Source: Bacillus sp. FJAT-29790 (lineage in GTDB: Bacteria > Bacillota > Bacilli > Bacillales > Cytobacillaceae). From it: a DNA stretch of 64,000 nucleotides. The notes under the pieces were generated by a model. The model had not been told where the DNA came from, ran no database searches, and saw nothing but the letters and a program-made list of their open reading frames with translations. The position numbers were made by a program, and so were the translations under genes. Shown piece after piece: positions 53,701-63,523 of this stretch. The stretch covers positions 3,086,357 through 3,150,356 of the forward strand of contig NZ_JAHNZZ010000001.1 of NCBI RefSeq assembly GCF_019039215.1, written 5' to 3'. Position 1 is the first letter of the stretch; each line of letters starts with the position of its first letter.

Positions 53701-54304
53701 GTTGTCCTTGTGCTGTTCTTAATTCTTCTTTTAGTCCTTCGACATCTTTATTAAGATCGATATCAGAAAGAAGCTTTTTAATGGATTCCGCACCCATTGA
53801 AGCCTGGAACTTGTTTCCGTATTTCTCACGATATGCACGGAATTCCTTTTCAGAAAGAAGCTGTTTCTTTTCTAAGGCTGTATCACCAGGGTCCGTTACC
53901 ACGTAGGAAGCGAAATATATGACTTCCTCTAGTGCACGCGGTGACATGTCAAGAACAAGCCCCATACGGCTTGGAATCCCTTTGAAATACCAAATATGCG
54001 AAACTGGAGCAGCAAGCTCGATATGACCCATTCTTTCCCGGCGGACCTTTGCGCGTGTAACCTCTACGCCGCATCGATCACAGACTACACCTTTATATCG
54101 TACGCGTTTGTATTTTCCACAATGACATTCCCAGTCCTTTGTAGGTCCAAAAATACGTTCACAGAACAATCCATCTTTTTCTGGTTTTAATGTACGATAG
54201 TTAATCGTTTCTGGTTTTTTTACCTCACCATGTGACCATGAACGAATTTTATCTGGTGAAGCAAGACCGATTTTCATATACTCAAAATTGTTTACATCCA
54301 GCAA
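50705..54304 (-). CDS. rpoC: RNA polymerase beta' subunit
   Basis: 1199 aa. The N-terminal zinc ribbon has Cys60, Cys62, Cys75 and Cys78, and the catalytic Mg loop [12 protein letters not shown] lies near residue 450. The second zinc site (CGTDRG ... [13 protein letters not shown]) and the trigger loop region ([11 protein letters not shown]) are intact. The start is TTG at 54304, 8 nt after GGGAGG, as in the B. subtilis start LDVNNFEYM. It follows rpoB after 149 nt that contain a long inverted repeat. Confidence 0.98.
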   Translation of the reverse strand: MLDVNNFEYMKIGLASPDKIRSWSHGEVKKPETINYRTLKPEKDGLFCERIFGPTKDWECHCGKYKRVRYKGVVCDRCGVEVTRAKVRRERMGHIELAAPVSHIWYFKGIPSRMGLVLDMSPRALEEVIYFASYVVTDPGDTALEKKQLLSEKEFRAYREKYGNKFQASMGAESIKKLLSDIDLNKDVEGLKEELRTAQGQRRTRAIKRLEVLEAFRGSGNEPSWMILDVLPVIPPELRPMVQLDGGRFATSDLNDLYRRVINRNNRLKRLLDLGAPSIIVQNEKRMLQEAVDALIDNGRRGRPVTGPGNRPLKSLSHMLKGKQGRFRQNLLGKRVDYSGRSVIVVGPNLKMYQCGLPKEMALELFKPFVMKELVEKGLAHNIKSAKRKIERVQPEVWDVLENVIKEHPVLLNRAPTLHRLGIQAFEPTLVEGRAIRLHPLVCTAYNADFDGDQMAVHVPLSSEAQAEARLLMLAAQNILNPKDGKPVVTPSQDMVLGNYYLTLEKEGAVGEGMVFKDTNEAILAYQNGYVHLHTRVAIHAGSLNNQAFTAEQNQKLLITTVGKLIFNEILPASFPYINEPTRRNLEEETPEQYFIEKGTEVLPVIQEMPLVDPFKKKILGNIIAEVFKRYKITETSKMLDRMKDLGFKYSTKAGITVGVADIVVLGEKEQIIQDAQSKVDNVLKQFRRGLITEDERYDRVITIWSAAKDIIQEKLMKSLDIYNPIFMMSDSGARGNASNFTQLAGMRGLMANPAGRIIELPIKSSFREGLTVLEYFISTHGARKGLADTALKTADSGYLTRRLVDVAQDVIVREDDCGTDRGLLIGSLKDGTEVIETLEERLIGRYARRAVKHPETKEVIVPENGLFTEDLAEKVIEAKIEEVWIRSAFTCNTRHGVCKKCYGRNLATGQEVEVGEAVGIIAAQSIGEPGTQLTMRTFHTGGVAGDDITQGLPRIQELFEARNPKGQAVITEIEGVVVGINEGRDRQHEIVVQGEVETRTYTAPYTARLKVAVNDHVDRGEVLTEGSIDPKELIKVKDVTAVQEYLLREVQKVYRMQGVEIGDKHIEVMVRQMLRKVRVIDAAETDVLPGTLLDIHQFTDANEKALLAGKLPATGRPVLLGITKASLETDSFLSAASFQETTRVLTDAAIKGKRDELLGLKENVIIGKLVPAGTGMQRYRRAEPFTNEEATLDTVTVE

Positions 54305-54366
54305 GGGGCCTACCTCCCTTTTGATCTCCGGGCTTTACCCTTATTGCTCCTATAAAGCAGCATCGG

Positions 54367-54431
54367 TGCCGTATTCGTTCACCGTTCTCTGCTGGTAATA
54401 TCAGACGGAGAACGATGAACAGAGGACGGCA
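54367..54431 (-). repeat. long inverted repeat in the rpoB-rpoC gap
   Basis: Nested arms TGCCGT/ACGGCA and GTTCATCGTTCTC/GAGAACGGTGAAC (one mismatch) around an 18-nt loop. A very stable mRNA hairpin without a U-run, likely a processing or stabilising site. Confidence 0.7.
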
Positions 54432-54453
54432 TATCCTCATTGTCTATTTAAAA

Positions 54454-57400
54454 CTACTCTTTCGTAACAACCTGCTCTAACTCAGCGTTTCGCGGTTCTG
54501 GAGCAATCGTCAAAGACTCAGCTTGCTGAATTTCTTCGTCATCCTCCGTGTCACGCATTTCTATTTCTTTTTCGTCACCAGATAGAATTTTAACGTCCAT
54601 ACCTAAGCTCTGAAGTTCTTTAATTAATACTTTAAATGATTCAGGTACGCCTGGTTCCGGAACGTTTTCTCCTTTAACGATTGATTCATACGTTTTCACA
54701 CGTCCGACAACATCATCAGATTTAACGGTTAATATTTCTTGAAGCGTGTATGCAGCACCGTAAGCTTCAAGTGCCCATACCTCCATCTCACCAAAACGCT
54801 GACCACCAAATTGAGCTTTACCGCCCAATGGCTGCTGGGTAACAAGTGAGTATGGTCCTGTAGAACGAGCATGAAGTTTGTCATCAACCATATGTGCAAG
54901 TTTAATCATATACATGACTCCAACCGATACACGGTTGTCAAATGGTTCTCCTGAACGTCCATCATAAAGGACCGTTTTTGCATCACGTGCCATACCGGCT
55001 TCTTCAATTGTTGCCCATACATCTTCCTCACTCGCACCATCGAATACAGGAGAAGCCACATGGATCCCAAGAGCTCTAGCTGCCATTCCAAGGTGAAGCT
55101 CAAGCACCTGTCCAATATTCATCCTAGACGGAACCCCTAGTGGGTTTAACATGATGTCAACCGGTGTGCCATCTGGTAAATAAGGCATATCTTCTTCAGG
55201 TAAGATACGGGAGATAACCCCTTTGTTACCATGTCGTCCCGCCATTTTATCCCCTTCAGAGATTTTACGCTTCTGGACAATATATACACGTACAAGCTGA
55301 TTTACCCCCGGTGGAAGCTCGTCGCCATCTTCTCTATTGAAGACTTTGACGTCCAGAACGATTCCGCCGCCGCCATGTGGTACACGGAGGGATGTATCGC
55401 GGACTTCACGAGCCTTTTCACCAAAGATTGCATGCAGGAGTCTTTCTTCAGCAGTTAATTCCGTTACCCCTTTTGGTGTAACTTTCCCTACTAAAAGATC
55501 TCCGTCTTTCACTTCTGCTCCTGTACGAATGATTCCGCGCTCATCTAGATTACGAAGAGCATCCTCACCCACATTTGGAATATCACGGGTAATCTCTTCA
55601 GGTCCTAGCTTTGTATCACGTGATTCAGATTCGTATTCTTCGATATGAATTGAAGTATAGACATCATCTTTTACGAGGCGTTCACTCATAATGATCGCAT
55701 CTTCGTAGTTATAGCCATCCCATGTCATAAAGGCTACAAGAACATTGCGGCCTAGTGCTAATTCTCCGAGTTCCATCGATGGTCCATCAGCAAGAATTTC
55801 GCCCTTTGTAACACGGTTGCCAACTGCCACGATCGGACGCTGATTATAGCATGTTCCTTGGTTAGAACGGATAAACTTCAGCATTCTATATTTATCAAGA
55901 TCGCCTTTTACTTCTTGTCCATCAACATCTTTAATCCGACGTACCCATACCTCACGTGCTTCCACGTGCTCAACGATCCCCTCATGCTTACAAATAACTG
56001 CAGCACCAGAGTCTTTACCAGATACGTATTCCATACCAGTTCCAACACGAGGAGCTTCCGGCTGCATTAACGGCACAGCCTGACGTTGCATGTTTGCTCC
56101 CATTAGCGCACGGTTGGAGTCATCATTTTCTAAGAAGGGAATACATGCTGTTGCAGCAGACACAACTTGCTTAGGAGAGACATCCATATAGTCTACTCTG
56201 TCCCTTATTACAACTGTATTTTCTCCCTTGAAACGTGCAACTACTTCTTCTTCAAGGAATGAACCATCATCACCAAGTAGTGCATTTGCCTGAGCTACAA
56301 CATAGTTATCCTCTTCATCAGCTGTTAAATAATCAATTCGATCGGTTACTTTCCCGGTTTCAGGATCAACACGGCGATAAGGCGTTTCAATAAAGCCAAA
56401 TCGATTCACCTTAGCGAATGAAGATAACGAGTTGATTAATCCAATGTTTGGTCCCTCTGGCGTCTCAATCGGACACATCCGTCCATAGTGGGAATAGTGA
56501 ACGTCACGCACTTCAAATCCAGCACGTTCACGTGTTAATCCACCAGGTCCGAGTGCAGATAAACGGCGTTTATGCGTTAATTCTGCAAGCGGGTTCGTTT
56601 GATCCATGAATTGAGATAACTGAGAGCTTCCAAAGAACTCTTTAATGGATGCGATCACAGGACGAATATTAATCAGCTGCTGCGGAGTAATCGTGTTTGT
56701 ATCCTGAATAGACATTCTCTCACGAACAACACGTTCCATTCTTGAAAGACCAATGCGGAATTGATTCTGCAAAAGTTCGCCAACAGAACGTAAACGTCTG
56801 TTTCCAAGATGGTCAATATCATCCGTATCCCCTACATCATGCAACAAATTAAAGAAGTAGCTGATCGATGCAATGATATCTGATGGGGAAATGTTTTTCA
56901 CTGCCTCTTCTACATAGGCATTCCCTATTACATTGATGGCTTTTTCACCATCTTCATTCGGAGCATAGATTTTTATCGATTGGAGCAGAACGTCATCATC
57001 TACCACTCCACCAACAAGGCTAACCGTTTTAAACCCGATATCCTTTTCTAAATTAGGAATGATCCGATCCAATGTACGGCGGTCAAGAGTGACTCCTTTT
57101 TCAGCGATAATCTCGCCAGTTTCAGGATCGACAAGTGTCTCAGCCAAGCGCTGCCCAAATAATCTATTTTTTATATGAAGCTTTTTATTTATTTTGTATC
57201 TTCCAACATTCGCCAAGTCATAGCGTTTAGGATCGAAAAAGCGTGAAACTAGCAAGCTTTTCGCATTTTCTACTGTTGGCGGTTCACCAGGACGAAGGCG
57301 CTCATAGATTTCTAACAGGGCCTTGTCTGTGCCTTCAGTATTGTCTTTTTCAAGTGTATTCCTAATGTATTCATTGTCTCCAATCAAATCAATGATCTCT

Positions 57401-58014
57401 TGATCAGATCCGAACCCAAGTGCACGCAAAAGAACCGTAACGGGCAGTTTCCGAGTACGATCTATTCTCACATATACGACATCTTTGGCATCTGTTTCAT
57501 ACTCAAGCCAAGCGCCGCGGTTCGGGATTACGGTTGCAGTGTAGCCTTTTTTCCCGTTTTTATCTAGTTTTCCACTAAAGTATACGCTTGGTGAACGGAC
57601 TAACTGCGATACAATTACACGCTCCGCTCCATTAATAACAAACGTACCTGTTTCTGTCATAAGCGGGAAGTCACCCATAAAGACATCCTGGTCTTTAACT
57701 TCGCCTGTTTCTTTGTTTACAAGACGCACTTTCACACGTAAAGGTGCAGAATATGTAACATCTCGCTCTTTCGATTCCTCAACGGAATATTTTGGTTCGC
57801 CAAGGCTGTAATCAATAAATTCAAGCGACAGATTACCAGTAAAGTCTTCAATCGGAGAAATGTCCTGGAACATTTCACGTAAACCCTCATCAAGAAACCA
57901 TTGATAAGAAGAGGTTTGGATTTCGATTAGATTTGGTAATTCTAAAACTTCACTGATTCGTGCGTAACTTCTACGTTGGCGGTGTCGTCCATACTGAACT
58001 AGTTGACCTGTCAA
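54454..58014 (-). CDS. rpoB: RNA polymerase beta subunit
   Basis: 1186 aa. The rifampicin region reads [30 protein letters not shown], wild type. The active-site stretch [12 protein letters not shown] is present, and the C-terminus is acidic and ends VVTKE. The start is TTG at 58014 ([18 protein letters not shown]), preceded by GAGGGGTGA; B. subtilis also uses TTG. The GTG 9 nt earlier abuts the ribosome binding site. Confidence 0.98.
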   Translation of the reverse strand: MTGQLVQYGRHRQRRSYARISEVLELPNLIEIQTSSYQWFLDEGLREMFQDISPIEDFTGNLSLEFIDYSLGEPKYSVEESKERDVTYSAPLRVKVRLVNKETGEVKDQDVFMGDFPLMTETGTFVINGAERVIVSQLVRSPSVYFSGKLDKNGKKGYTATVIPNRGAWLEYETDAKDVVYVRIDRTRKLPVTVLLRALGFGSDQEIIDLIGDNEYIRNTLEKDNTEGTDKALLEIYERLRPGEPPTVENAKSLLVSRFFDPKRYDLANVGRYKINKKLHIKNRLFGQRLAETLVDPETGEIIAEKGVTLDRRTLDRIIPNLEKDIGFKTVSLVGGVVDDDVLLQSIKIYAPNEDGEKAINVIGNAYVEEAVKNISPSDIIASISYFFNLLHDVGDTDDIDHLGNRRLRSVGELLQNQFRIGLSRMERVVRERMSIQDTNTITPQQLINIRPVIASIKEFFGSSQLSQFMDQTNPLAELTHKRRLSALGPGGLTRERAGFEVRDVHYSHYGRMCPIETPEGPNIGLINSLSSFAKVNRFGFIETPYRRVDPETGKVTDRIDYLTADEEDNYVVAQANALLGDDGSFLEEEVVARFKGENTVVIRDRVDYMDVSPKQVVSAATACIPFLENDDSNRALMGANMQRQAVPLMQPEAPRVGTGMEYVSGKDSGAAVICKHEGIVEHVEAREVWVRRIKDVDGQEVKGDLDKYRMLKFIRSNQGTCYNQRPIVAVGNRVTKGEILADGPSMELGELALGRNVLVAFMTWDGYNYEDAIIMSERLVKDDVYTSIHIEEYESESRDTKLGPEEITRDIPNVGEDALRNLDERGIIRTGAEVKDGDLLVGKVTPKGVTELTAEERLLHAIFGEKAREVRDTSLRVPHGGGGIVLDVKVFNREDGDELPPGVNQLVRVYIVQKRKISEGDKMAGRHGNKGVISRILPEEDMPYLPDGTPVDIMLNPLGVPSRMNIGQVLELHLGMAARALGIHVASPVFDGASEEDVWATIEEAGMARDAKTVLYDGRSGEPFDNRVSVGVMYMIKLAHMVDDKLHARSTGPYSLVTQQPLGGKAQFGGQRFGEMEVWALEAYGAAYTLQEILTVKSDDVVGRVKTYESIVKGENVPEPGVPESFKVLIKELQSLGMDVKILSGDEKEIEMRDTEDDEEIQQAESLTIAPEPRNAELEQVVTKE

Positions 58015-58067
58015 CTGATTCACCCCTCAAATCAAGCGTAATTATTGCATTTATTACTATCTTATAA

Positions 58068-58100
58068 AAAAGCGCTAAAGCTAAACAGTTATCTAACTTG
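58068..58100. repeat. diverged repeat end within the rpoB leader
   Basis: gcgctaaagctaaacagtta followed by tctaacttgag resembles gcgctggagctagacagtta followed by tctaactcga at 7134-7163 (a few mismatches). It suggests that part of the dispersed repeat family sits in the rpoB 5' untranslated region. Confidence 0.5.
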
Positions 58101-58126
58101 AGTAACTTATCACTTTTCATAAGACA

Positions 58127-58166
58127 AAAAGAAAAAGGGTTTTTAACTCAAAAACCACATTTTCAC
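58127..58166 (-). terminator. terminator/attenuator-like hairpin upstream of rpoB
   Basis: Minus strand GGTTTTT, loop gagtt, AAAAACC followed by CTTTTTCTTTTTG, between the ybxB end and rpoB. The stem is A/T rich. It would reduce read-through from ybxB or attenuate the rpoB transcript. Confidence 0.5.
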
Positions 58167-58244
58167 ATTACGACTATTATTTTGTTATCTTTTCCAATTA
58201 AACCAATTATATACATGTTTTGTGTAAAATAGTAATTAATCGGA

Positions 58245-58292
58245 ATGTTACATGTTGGCATTATACAATGCTAACATAAGCAAAAAGTCAAG
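58245..58292 (-). promoter_or_regulatory. possible rpoB promoter region
   Basis: Minus strand TTGACTTTTTGC ... TTGTATAAT: a perfect -10 (58266-58261), but the nearest TTGACT is 20 nt away, so the -35 is uncertain. A second TATAAT occurs in tatataattgg near 58207. Confidence 0.4.
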
Positions 58293-58895
58293 TCAATCTT
58301 TTTTTGCTCTAATTATATAGTAACCTTTTTTCTTCACAACCGTTTCTACTTCACTACAAAGCTCTGAAAGTTTTTCAATCGCCGACGGTGCTCCTTGCTT
58401 TTTTTGAATGACAACCCAAAGGTTCCCTTCCGGCAACAAACAATCGACGCTTTGCTCAAAAATTTCATGAACAACCTTTTTTCCGGCACGAATTGGCGGG
58501 TTCGTTAAAATTGCAGCAAATTTATTGCCCTTTACATTTTCAAGACGATCACTCTCATAGATACATACATTTGTAAGGCCATTTAATTCGGCATTTTCTT
58601 TCGCGAGTGCTAATGCACGTGCGTTTACATCGATCATATGAACGAGACGATCTTGCATCAGTTTAGCACATGAAAGCCCAATTGGCCCATACCCGCATCC
58701 TACATCAAGAATGTTCCCTTCGACGCTTGGCACAACAAAGGTTTCAATCAATAATCTAGATCCAAAGTCGACTTCGCTTTTTGAAAAAACGCCATTATCA
58801 GTTTTAAAACGAAAGGAATTATTATTAAGAGTGAAACTCCAATATTTCGGATCACTTTCAACCTTTTGGATTTTGGAATAGTAGTGTTCTGACAA
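58293..58895 (-). CDS. ybxB: RsmC-like class I SAM-dependent methyltransferase YbxB
   Basis: 200 aa. SAM motif I LDVGCGYGPIGL (about 63-74), acidic VHMIDVN, and the amino-methylating NPPIRAGK motif (about 132-139) seen in 16S rRNA m2G methyltransferases of the RsmC type. Probably an rRNA guanine-N2 methylase; not proven for YbxB. The start is TTG at 58895, about 10 nt after GGAGG. It lies between rplL and rpoB as in B. subtilis. Confidence 0.92.
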   Translation of the reverse strand: MSEHYYSKIQKVESDPKYWSFTLNNNSFRFKTDNGVFSKSEVDFGSRLLIETFVVPSVEGNILDVGCGYGPIGLSCAKLMQDRLVHMIDVNARALALAKENAELNGLTNVCIYESDRLENVKGNKFAAILTNPPIRAGKKVVHEIFEQSVDCLLPEGNLWVVIQKKQGAPSAIEKLSELCSEVETVVKKKGYYIIRAKKD

Positions 58896-58991
58896 GACAT
58901 TATCACCTCCGACGGAGAATTGGTAGTAGAAGCTAGAGAGGCTTTACAATTGTATTATAATCAACGGTAGCTATAGCGGCGATATCGAGAG

Positions 58992-59023
58992 AAAAAAAGC
59001 CCGCTAAAATAGCGGGCTTTTTT
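58992..59023. terminator. rplL terminator
   Basis: AGCCCGCTA and TAGCGGGCT with a 3-nt loop, flanked by A7 and T6. Confidence 0.9.
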
Positions 59024-59032
59024 CTATCTATA

Positions 59033-59398
59033 TTACTTAACTTCTACGCCAGCGCCAACTTCTTCAAGTTTAGCTTTAACTTCTTCAGCTTCTTCTTTAG
59101 AAACGCCTTCTTTGATAGCTTTTGGAGTGTTATCAACAAGTTCTTTTGCTTCTTTAAGTCCAAGACCAGTGATTTCACGAACAACTTTGATAACTTTGAT
59201 TTTTTGATCGCCTGCAGAAGCAAGGATAACATCAAATTCAGATTGCTCTTCAGCAGCTCCGCCAGCAGCAGCTCCGCCACCCATTACTACAGGTGCAGCA
59301 GCAGTAACACCAAATTCTTCTTCGATTGCTTTTACTAAGTCGTTTAATTCTAAAACAGTCATGCTTTTAACCGCTTCAATGATTTGTTCTTTAGTCAT
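59033..59398 (-). CDS. rplL: 50S ribosomal protein L7/L12
   Basis: 121 aa. N-terminal dimer domain, Ala/Gly hinge ([17 protein letters not shown], about 36-52) and C-terminal factor-binding domain ([24 protein letters not shown]). It forms the stalk with L10. A terminator follows at once. Confidence 0.97.
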   Translation of the reverse strand: MTKEQIIEAVKSMTVLELNDLVKAIEEEFGVTAAAPVVMGGGAAAGGAAEEQSEFDVILASAGDQKIKVIKVVREITGLGLKEAKELVDNTPKAIKEGVSKEEAEEVKAKLEEVGAGVEVK

Positions 59399-59454
59399 GA
59401 TTATTTTCCTCCTTATATTTGGTTCGAATCTATTAGTTAATCGCTATTTTTAAC

Positions 59455-59955
59455 TTACGCGCCTTGTTCTTCTTTTTGATCTGCAACAGCTTTTGCAGCA
59501 AGAGCAAGATTGCGGATAGGTGCTTGAAGCACGCTGAGTAGCATAGAAAGTAAACCTTCGCGAGATGGTAGTTCTGCAAGAGCTTTTACTTCTTCTGCCG
59601 TTGCGATCGTTCCTTCAATTACACCTGCTTTAATTTCGAGTGCTTCGTTCTTTTTCGCGAAATCATTCAAGATTTTCGCAGGAGCAACAACGTCTTCAGT
59701 ACTGAATGCAATTGCATTAGGGCCAGTTAAAGCGTCATTAAGTCCAGCAAGCTCAGCAGATTCAGCTGCACGGCGAGTTAAAGAGTTTTTGTAAACTTTA
59801 AATTCTACGCCAGCTTCACGAAGTTGTTTACGAAGTTCAGTTACTTGTGCAACAGAAAGACCACGGTAATCAACAACAACTGTTGTAACACTTGCTTTCA
59901 ATTTATCAGCAATTTCATCAACGATTTGTTTCTTTTGTTCGATAGCGCTGCTCAT
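59455..59955 (-). CDS. rplJ: 50S ribosomal protein L10
   Basis: 166 aa from the ATG at 59955 ([19 protein letters not shown]), behind CAGGAGGTG; the longer frame runs through the L10 leader and is not coding. It anchors the L7/L12 stalk. The L10 leader and attenuator upstream indicate autoregulation. Confidence 0.97.
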   Translation of the reverse strand: MSSAIEQKKQIVDEIADKLKASVTTVVVDYRGLSVAQVTELRKQLREAGVEFKVYKNSLTRRAAESAELAGLNDALTGPNAIAFSTEDVVAPAKILNDFAKKNEALEIKAGVIEGTIATAEEVKALAELPSREGLLSMLLSVLQAPIRNLALAAKAVADQKEEQGA

Positions 59956-60003
59956 TTTTACACCTCCTGTAGAATTGCTACATTCATACCGTCCATAAAA
60001 AAA

Positions 60004-60145
60004 CTCCACATCTTTTGCAGACATGGAGGAAGTATACAATAGTTAGTTAAACAGAATAAATCTATCGTATTACCTCGGCAGGAAATTAAGCGATAAGCAC
60101 CTGCTGTCTACGGTATAAATGTTATTATATTTTCATAACAAAATA
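60004..60145 (-). promoter_or_regulatory. L10 leader with attenuator
   Basis: The minus strand carries the conserved L10-binding element GTAGACAGCAGGTGC ... TTTCCTGCCGAGG (about 60105-60070). An intrinsic terminator CTCCATGTC ... GATGTGGAG with T7 (60028-59997) follows. This is the standard Firmicutes L10 leader: L10-L12 binding favours the terminator. Confidence 0.9.
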
Positions 60146-60146
60146 C

Positions 60147-60175
60147 ATGATACTAAATGTATTTTTGTTTGTCAA
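60147..60175 (-). promoter_or_regulatory. rplJ promoter
   Basis: Minus strand TTGACA (60175-60170), 17-nt spacer, TATCAT (60152-60147). Confidence 0.75.
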
Positions 60176-60217
60176 TTCCTTTTTTATCCTGCTTTAACTC
60201 TTAAAAGCGTATCCGTC

Positions 60218-60916
60218 TTATTTTACTGTAACAGAAGATGGATCAACTTTTACGCCAGGGCCCATTGTTGAAGTAATAGAAACGTTCTTCATGTATGTTC
60301 CTTTTGCAGCGGCAGGTTTCACTTTTAACATTGTATCGAAAATCGTGCTGAAGTTTTCAACAAGCTTTTCGTTTTCAAAAGAAGTTTTACCGATTGGCAC
60401 ATGGATGTTACCAGCTTTGTCAACACGGTATTCAACTTTACCAGCTTTAATTTCATTTACTGCTTTTTCAACGTCGAAAGTAACTGTGCCAGTTTTAGGG
60501 TTTGGCATTAAGCCTTTAGGTCCTAAAACACGTCCAAGTTTACCAACTTCACCCATCATATCAGGTGTAGCAACAATTACATCAAACTCGAACCAGCCTT
60601 GGCCGATTTTCGTGATATATTCAGCATCGCCTACATAATCTGCTCCTGCAGCTTCAGCTTCCTTCGCTTTTTCGCCTTTAGCAAAAACAAGGACGCGCTG
60701 AGTTTTACCAGTACCATTCGGAAGCACTACTGCTCCACGGATTTGCTGGTCAGCTTTCTTAGGGTCAACCCCTAGACGGAATGCCACTTCTACAGTTGCA
60801 TCAAATTTAGCAATACTCGTTTTTTTCGTAAGTTCAATCGCTTCTTCGATCGGGTAAGCTTTCATGCGATCTACAAGTTTTGCAGCTTCTATATACTTCT
60901 TACCTTTTTTAGCCAT
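60218..60916 (-). CDS. rplA: 50S ribosomal protein L1
   Basis: 232 aa from the ATG at 60916 ([17 protein letters not shown]), behind AAGGAGG; the longer frame is not supported. It forms the L1 stalk that handles the E-site tRNA. It follows rplK by 119 nt. Confidence 0.97.
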   Translation of the reverse strand: MAKKGKKYIEAAKLVDRMKAYPIEEAIELTKKTSIAKFDATVEVAFRLGVDPKKADQQIRGAVVLPNGTGKTQRVLVFAKGEKAKEAEAAGADYVGDAEYITKIGQGWFEFDVIVATPDMMGEVGKLGRVLGPKGLMPNPKTGTVTFDVEKAVNEIKAGKVEYRVDKAGNIHVPIGKTSFENEKLVENFSTIFDTMLKVKPAAAKGTYMKNVSITSTMGPGVKVDPSSVTVK

Positions 60917-61035
60917 TTTCATTTCCTCCTTGATTGTGGTTTTAGCGGAATAACCTCCCACGAATAAAGGTTGCGCGTGAAACTAAATTCAGCATCGCAA
61001 CCTTAAACAGACAACAATAACCTTAAAGCATGGGA

Positions 61036-61461
61036 TTAATCTTCGATTGTGATACCCATGCTGCGTGCAGTACCTTCAACCATTAACATTGCAGCTTCTA
61101 CGCTTGCAGCGTTAAGGTCAGGCATTTTTGTTTCAGCAATCTCGCGTACCTTGTCACGCTTGACTGTTGCTACTTTATTACGGTTTGGTTCACCAGAACC
61201 AGACTCAATTCCAGCTGCTTTTTTAAGTAAAACGGCAGCAGGAGGAGTTTTCGTAATAAATGTAAATGAACGGTCTTCAAAAACCGTAATTTCAACAGGA
61301 ATGATTAAGCCAGCTTGTTCAGCTGTACGAGCGTTAAATTCCTTACAGAATCCCATGATGTTAACACCGGCTTGACCTAATGCTGGTCCTACTGGCGGCG
61401 CAGGATTTGCTTTACCTGCAGGGATTTGTAATTTAACAAGTTTGATTACTTTTTTAGCCAC
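61036..61461 (-). CDS. rplK: 50S ribosomal protein L11
   Basis: 141 aa. It starts at the GTG at 61461 ([31 protein letters not shown]), 7 nt after AAGGAGGTG; the upstream in-frame ATG at 61554 lies in the leader. It organises the GTPase-associated centre and is needed for RelA activation. Confidence 0.97.
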   Translation of the reverse strand: MAKKVIKLVKLQIPAGKANPAPPVGPALGQAGVNIMGFCKEFNARTAEQAGLIIPVEITVFEDRSFTFITKTPPAAVLLKKAAGIESGSGEPNRNKVATVKRDKVREIAETKMPDLNAASVEAAMLMVEGTARSMGITIED

Positions 61462-61593
61462 GAGACACACCTCCTTAAAGTCCGTGATGTGGTAATAGGG
61501 AAATTCCCTCCCACTCAACTTATAGTCTTTATATAAAGATAAAGAACTTGACAATTGTCCGGTCTCTTTTCCCGAGACATACTGACCTTTGAA

Positions 61594-61622
61594 ATATTAC
61601 CACTTTTCAAAGATGATTTCAA
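61594..61622 (-). promoter_or_regulatory. rplK promoter
   Basis: Minus strand TTGAAA (61622-61617), 17-nt spacer, TAATAT (61599-61594), just after the nusG stop. Confidence 0.65.
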
Positions 61623-61634
61623 GTTTTTTTCAAA

Positions 61635-62168
61635 TTATAATTTTTCAATCTGCGAAAAATCGAGTTCAACTGGGGTATCACGGCCGAACATATTAACAAG
61701 GACTTTAATCTTTGCTTTATCTTTATCGATATCTTCAATCGAGCCGGTAAAGTTGGCAAATGGCCCTTCTTTAACTTGGACAGTTTCTCCTAATTCAAAA
61801 TCGATATCCACGCGTTTTTCTTCAACACCCATGCGTTTCAGAATGACATGGACTTCTTCTGGTAATAACGGGGTCGGCTTTGAACCAGAACCAGCAGAGC
61901 CAACAAACCCAGTAACACCAGGCGTATTTCGGACTACATACCAAGAGTCATCTGTCATGACAATTTCAACAAGGACATATCCCGGGAATACTTTCCGTTT
62001 CACAACTTTCTTTTTCCCATTTTTAAAATCAGTTTCTTCTTCTTCCGGTACAATCACGCGGAAGATTTTATCTTGCATCGCCATGGATTCTACACGCTTC
62101 TCCAAGTTAGCCTTTACTTTGTTTTCGTAACCTGAGTACGTATGAACAACATACCAATTCTTTTCCAT
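61635..62168 (-). CDS. nusG: transcription termination/antitermination protein NusG
   Basis: 177 aa. N-terminal NGN domain (WYVVHTYSGYENKVKANLEKR) that binds RNA polymerase and a C-terminal KOW domain (VKEGPFANFTGSIEDIDKDKAKI). It promotes pausing in Bacillus. The ATG follows GGAGGGAAGG. A terminator-like hairpin separates it from secE. Confidence 0.97.
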   Translation of the reverse strand: MEKNWYVVHTYSGYENKVKANLEKRVESMAMQDKIFRVIVPEEEETDFKNGKKKVVKRKVFPGYVLVEIVMTDDSWYVVRNTPGVTGFVGSAGSGSKPTPLLPEEVHVILKRMGVEEKRVDIDFELGETVQVKEGPFANFTGSIEDIDKDKAKIKVLVNMFGRDTPVELDFSQIEKL

Positions 62169-62251
62169 TCAAGGGGACTCGTTCGTCCTTCCCTCCCTGT
62201 ATTGAATAAATTATTTTTCATCATCATGAGGTGAACTTTTTAAACCAAATG

Positions 62252-62273
62252 AAAAAACCCGTTTCCGGGCTAT
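62252..62273 (-). terminator. intrinsic terminator between secE and nusG
   Basis: Minus strand AGCCCGGAAACGGGT followed by T6: a 4-5-bp GC stem with a GAAA tetraloop, inside what is usually read as one operon. It probably lets secE and nusG be expressed at different levels. Confidence 0.6.
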
Positions 62274-62321
62274 ACAAATGTTTCCTGTGTTATTCTCCAT
62301 TATACCATGGATTTACAGGGG

Positions 62322-62504
62322 TTATTCAAGAATAATTCGAATCAGTTTAGAAATACCTTGGTCAATCACTGCAAAGAATACAGCAAAGAACGCCACAGTC
62401 GCAAGAACAGTCATTGTATAGCTTGTCAATTCTTTACGCTTTGGCCAGCTGACCTTCTTCATTTCACGTCCAACTTCACGGAAAAACTTCAAGATGCGCT
62501 GCAT
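62322..62504 (-). CDS. secE: preprotein translocase subunit SecE
   Basis: 60 aa from the ATG at 62504 (MQRILKFFREVGREMKKVSWPKRKEL), behind GGGGGTT; the ATG at 62570 lies inside rpmG and is not used. One membrane segment (about 30-52). It clamps SecY. Confidence 0.95.
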   Translation of the reverse strand: MQRILKFFREVGREMKKVSWPKRKELTSYTMTVLATVAFFAVFFAVIDQGISKLIRIILE

Positions 62505-62556
62505 ATCGTAACCCCCAACTTCAAAGAGATATATCTTCATTTTATCTATAAACACA

Positions 62557-62700
62557 TTACTTTGTTTCACGATGGGTTGTATGATTACTGCATGTCTTGC
62601 AAAACTTCTTAAGCTCTAGACGTTCCGTTTCCTTGTTACTCATTGTCGAATAATTTCTGGAACCGCACTCAATACACGCTAATACAACCTTTTTTCTCAT
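62557..62700 (-). CDS. rpmG: 50S ribosomal protein L33
   Basis: 47 aa, [20 protein letters not shown] followed by [27 protein letters not shown]. Four Cys (9, 12, 35, 38: two CxxC pairs) give the zinc form. GGTGGAG precedes the ATG. It lies between sigH and secE, the usual place of the second L33 gene in Bacillus. Confidence 0.95.
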   Translation of the reverse strand: MRKKVVLACIECGSRNYSTMSNKETERLELKKFCKTCSNHTTHRETK

Positions 62701-62799
62701 TGACTCCACCTACTGTATCCATCTATGTCCCTAAAACTTTACCATGGACAATAATTGATGTCAATAACGGCAAAAATGAGGGAATGGCCGTAACACTGA

Positions 62800-63453
62800 C
62801 TATAAGGTAATCTCTCGAAATTCAAGATACCGTTCTAGCTTTCGTTTTACCCTCTGTAATGCGTTATCAATGGATTTAACATGACGATCAAGTTCTTCCG
62901 AAATTTCCTGGTATGACTGTCCATCCAAATAGAGTGCGAGTACTTTCCGTTCCAGATCGCTTAGAAGCTCTGACATCTTCACTTCAATATGATCGAACTC
63001 TTCTTGATTAATAATTAGTTCTTCGGGGTCCATCACTTTTGCACCCGAAATGACATCCATTAAAGTCCGATCAGATTCCTCATCATATATCGGCTTGTCT
63101 AAGGACACGTATGAGTTTAACGGGATATGCTTTTGGCGGGTAGCTGTTTTTATGGCGGTAATTATTTGTCTAGTAATGCATAGTTCAGCAAATGCCTTAA
63201 ATGAAGATAGCTTGTCCCCCTTAAAGTCACGGATTGCCTTATATAAGCCAATCATGCCTTCTTGAACAATATCTTCTTTATCAGCACCAATTAAAAAATA
63301 AGATCTTGCTTTCGCGCGAACGAAATTACGATACTTATGAATCAAATAGTCTAATGCTTCACTTTCACCCTTATGCACTAAATCCACCAAATCTTCATCC
63401 TCGAGTTGCAAATAGTCTACATGTTCGTCGATTATCTTGAAGCCAGCACTCAC
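62800..63453 (-). CDS. sigH: RNA polymerase sigma-H factor
   Basis: 217 aa. Region 2 (DALDYLIHKYRNFVRAKARSYFLIGADKEDIVQEGMIGLYKAI) and region 4 (LSDLERKVLALYLDGQSYQEISEELDRHVKSIDNALQRVKRKL) are complete and near-identical in text to B. subtilis SigH. It drives early sporulation and competence genes. The start is GTG at 63453, behind GGGGGATCTTA. It lies 70 nt after rae1. Confidence 0.95.
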   Translation of the reverse strand: MSAGFKIIDEHVDYLQLEDEDLVDLVHKGESEALDYLIHKYRNFVRAKARSYFLIGADKEDIVQEGMIGLYKAIRDFKGDKLSSFKAFAELCITRQIITAIKTATRQKHIPLNSYVSLDKPIYDEESDRTLMDVISGAKVMDPEELIINQEEFDHIEVKMSELLSDLERKVLALYLDGQSYQEISEELDRHVKSIDNALQRVKRKLERYLEFREITL

Positions 63454-63523
63454 TAAGATCCCCCCGACCGTAAAACCATAGTTAGAAATATTATACAGCA
63501 GATTTTTTTCCAGCGTCAACCAT

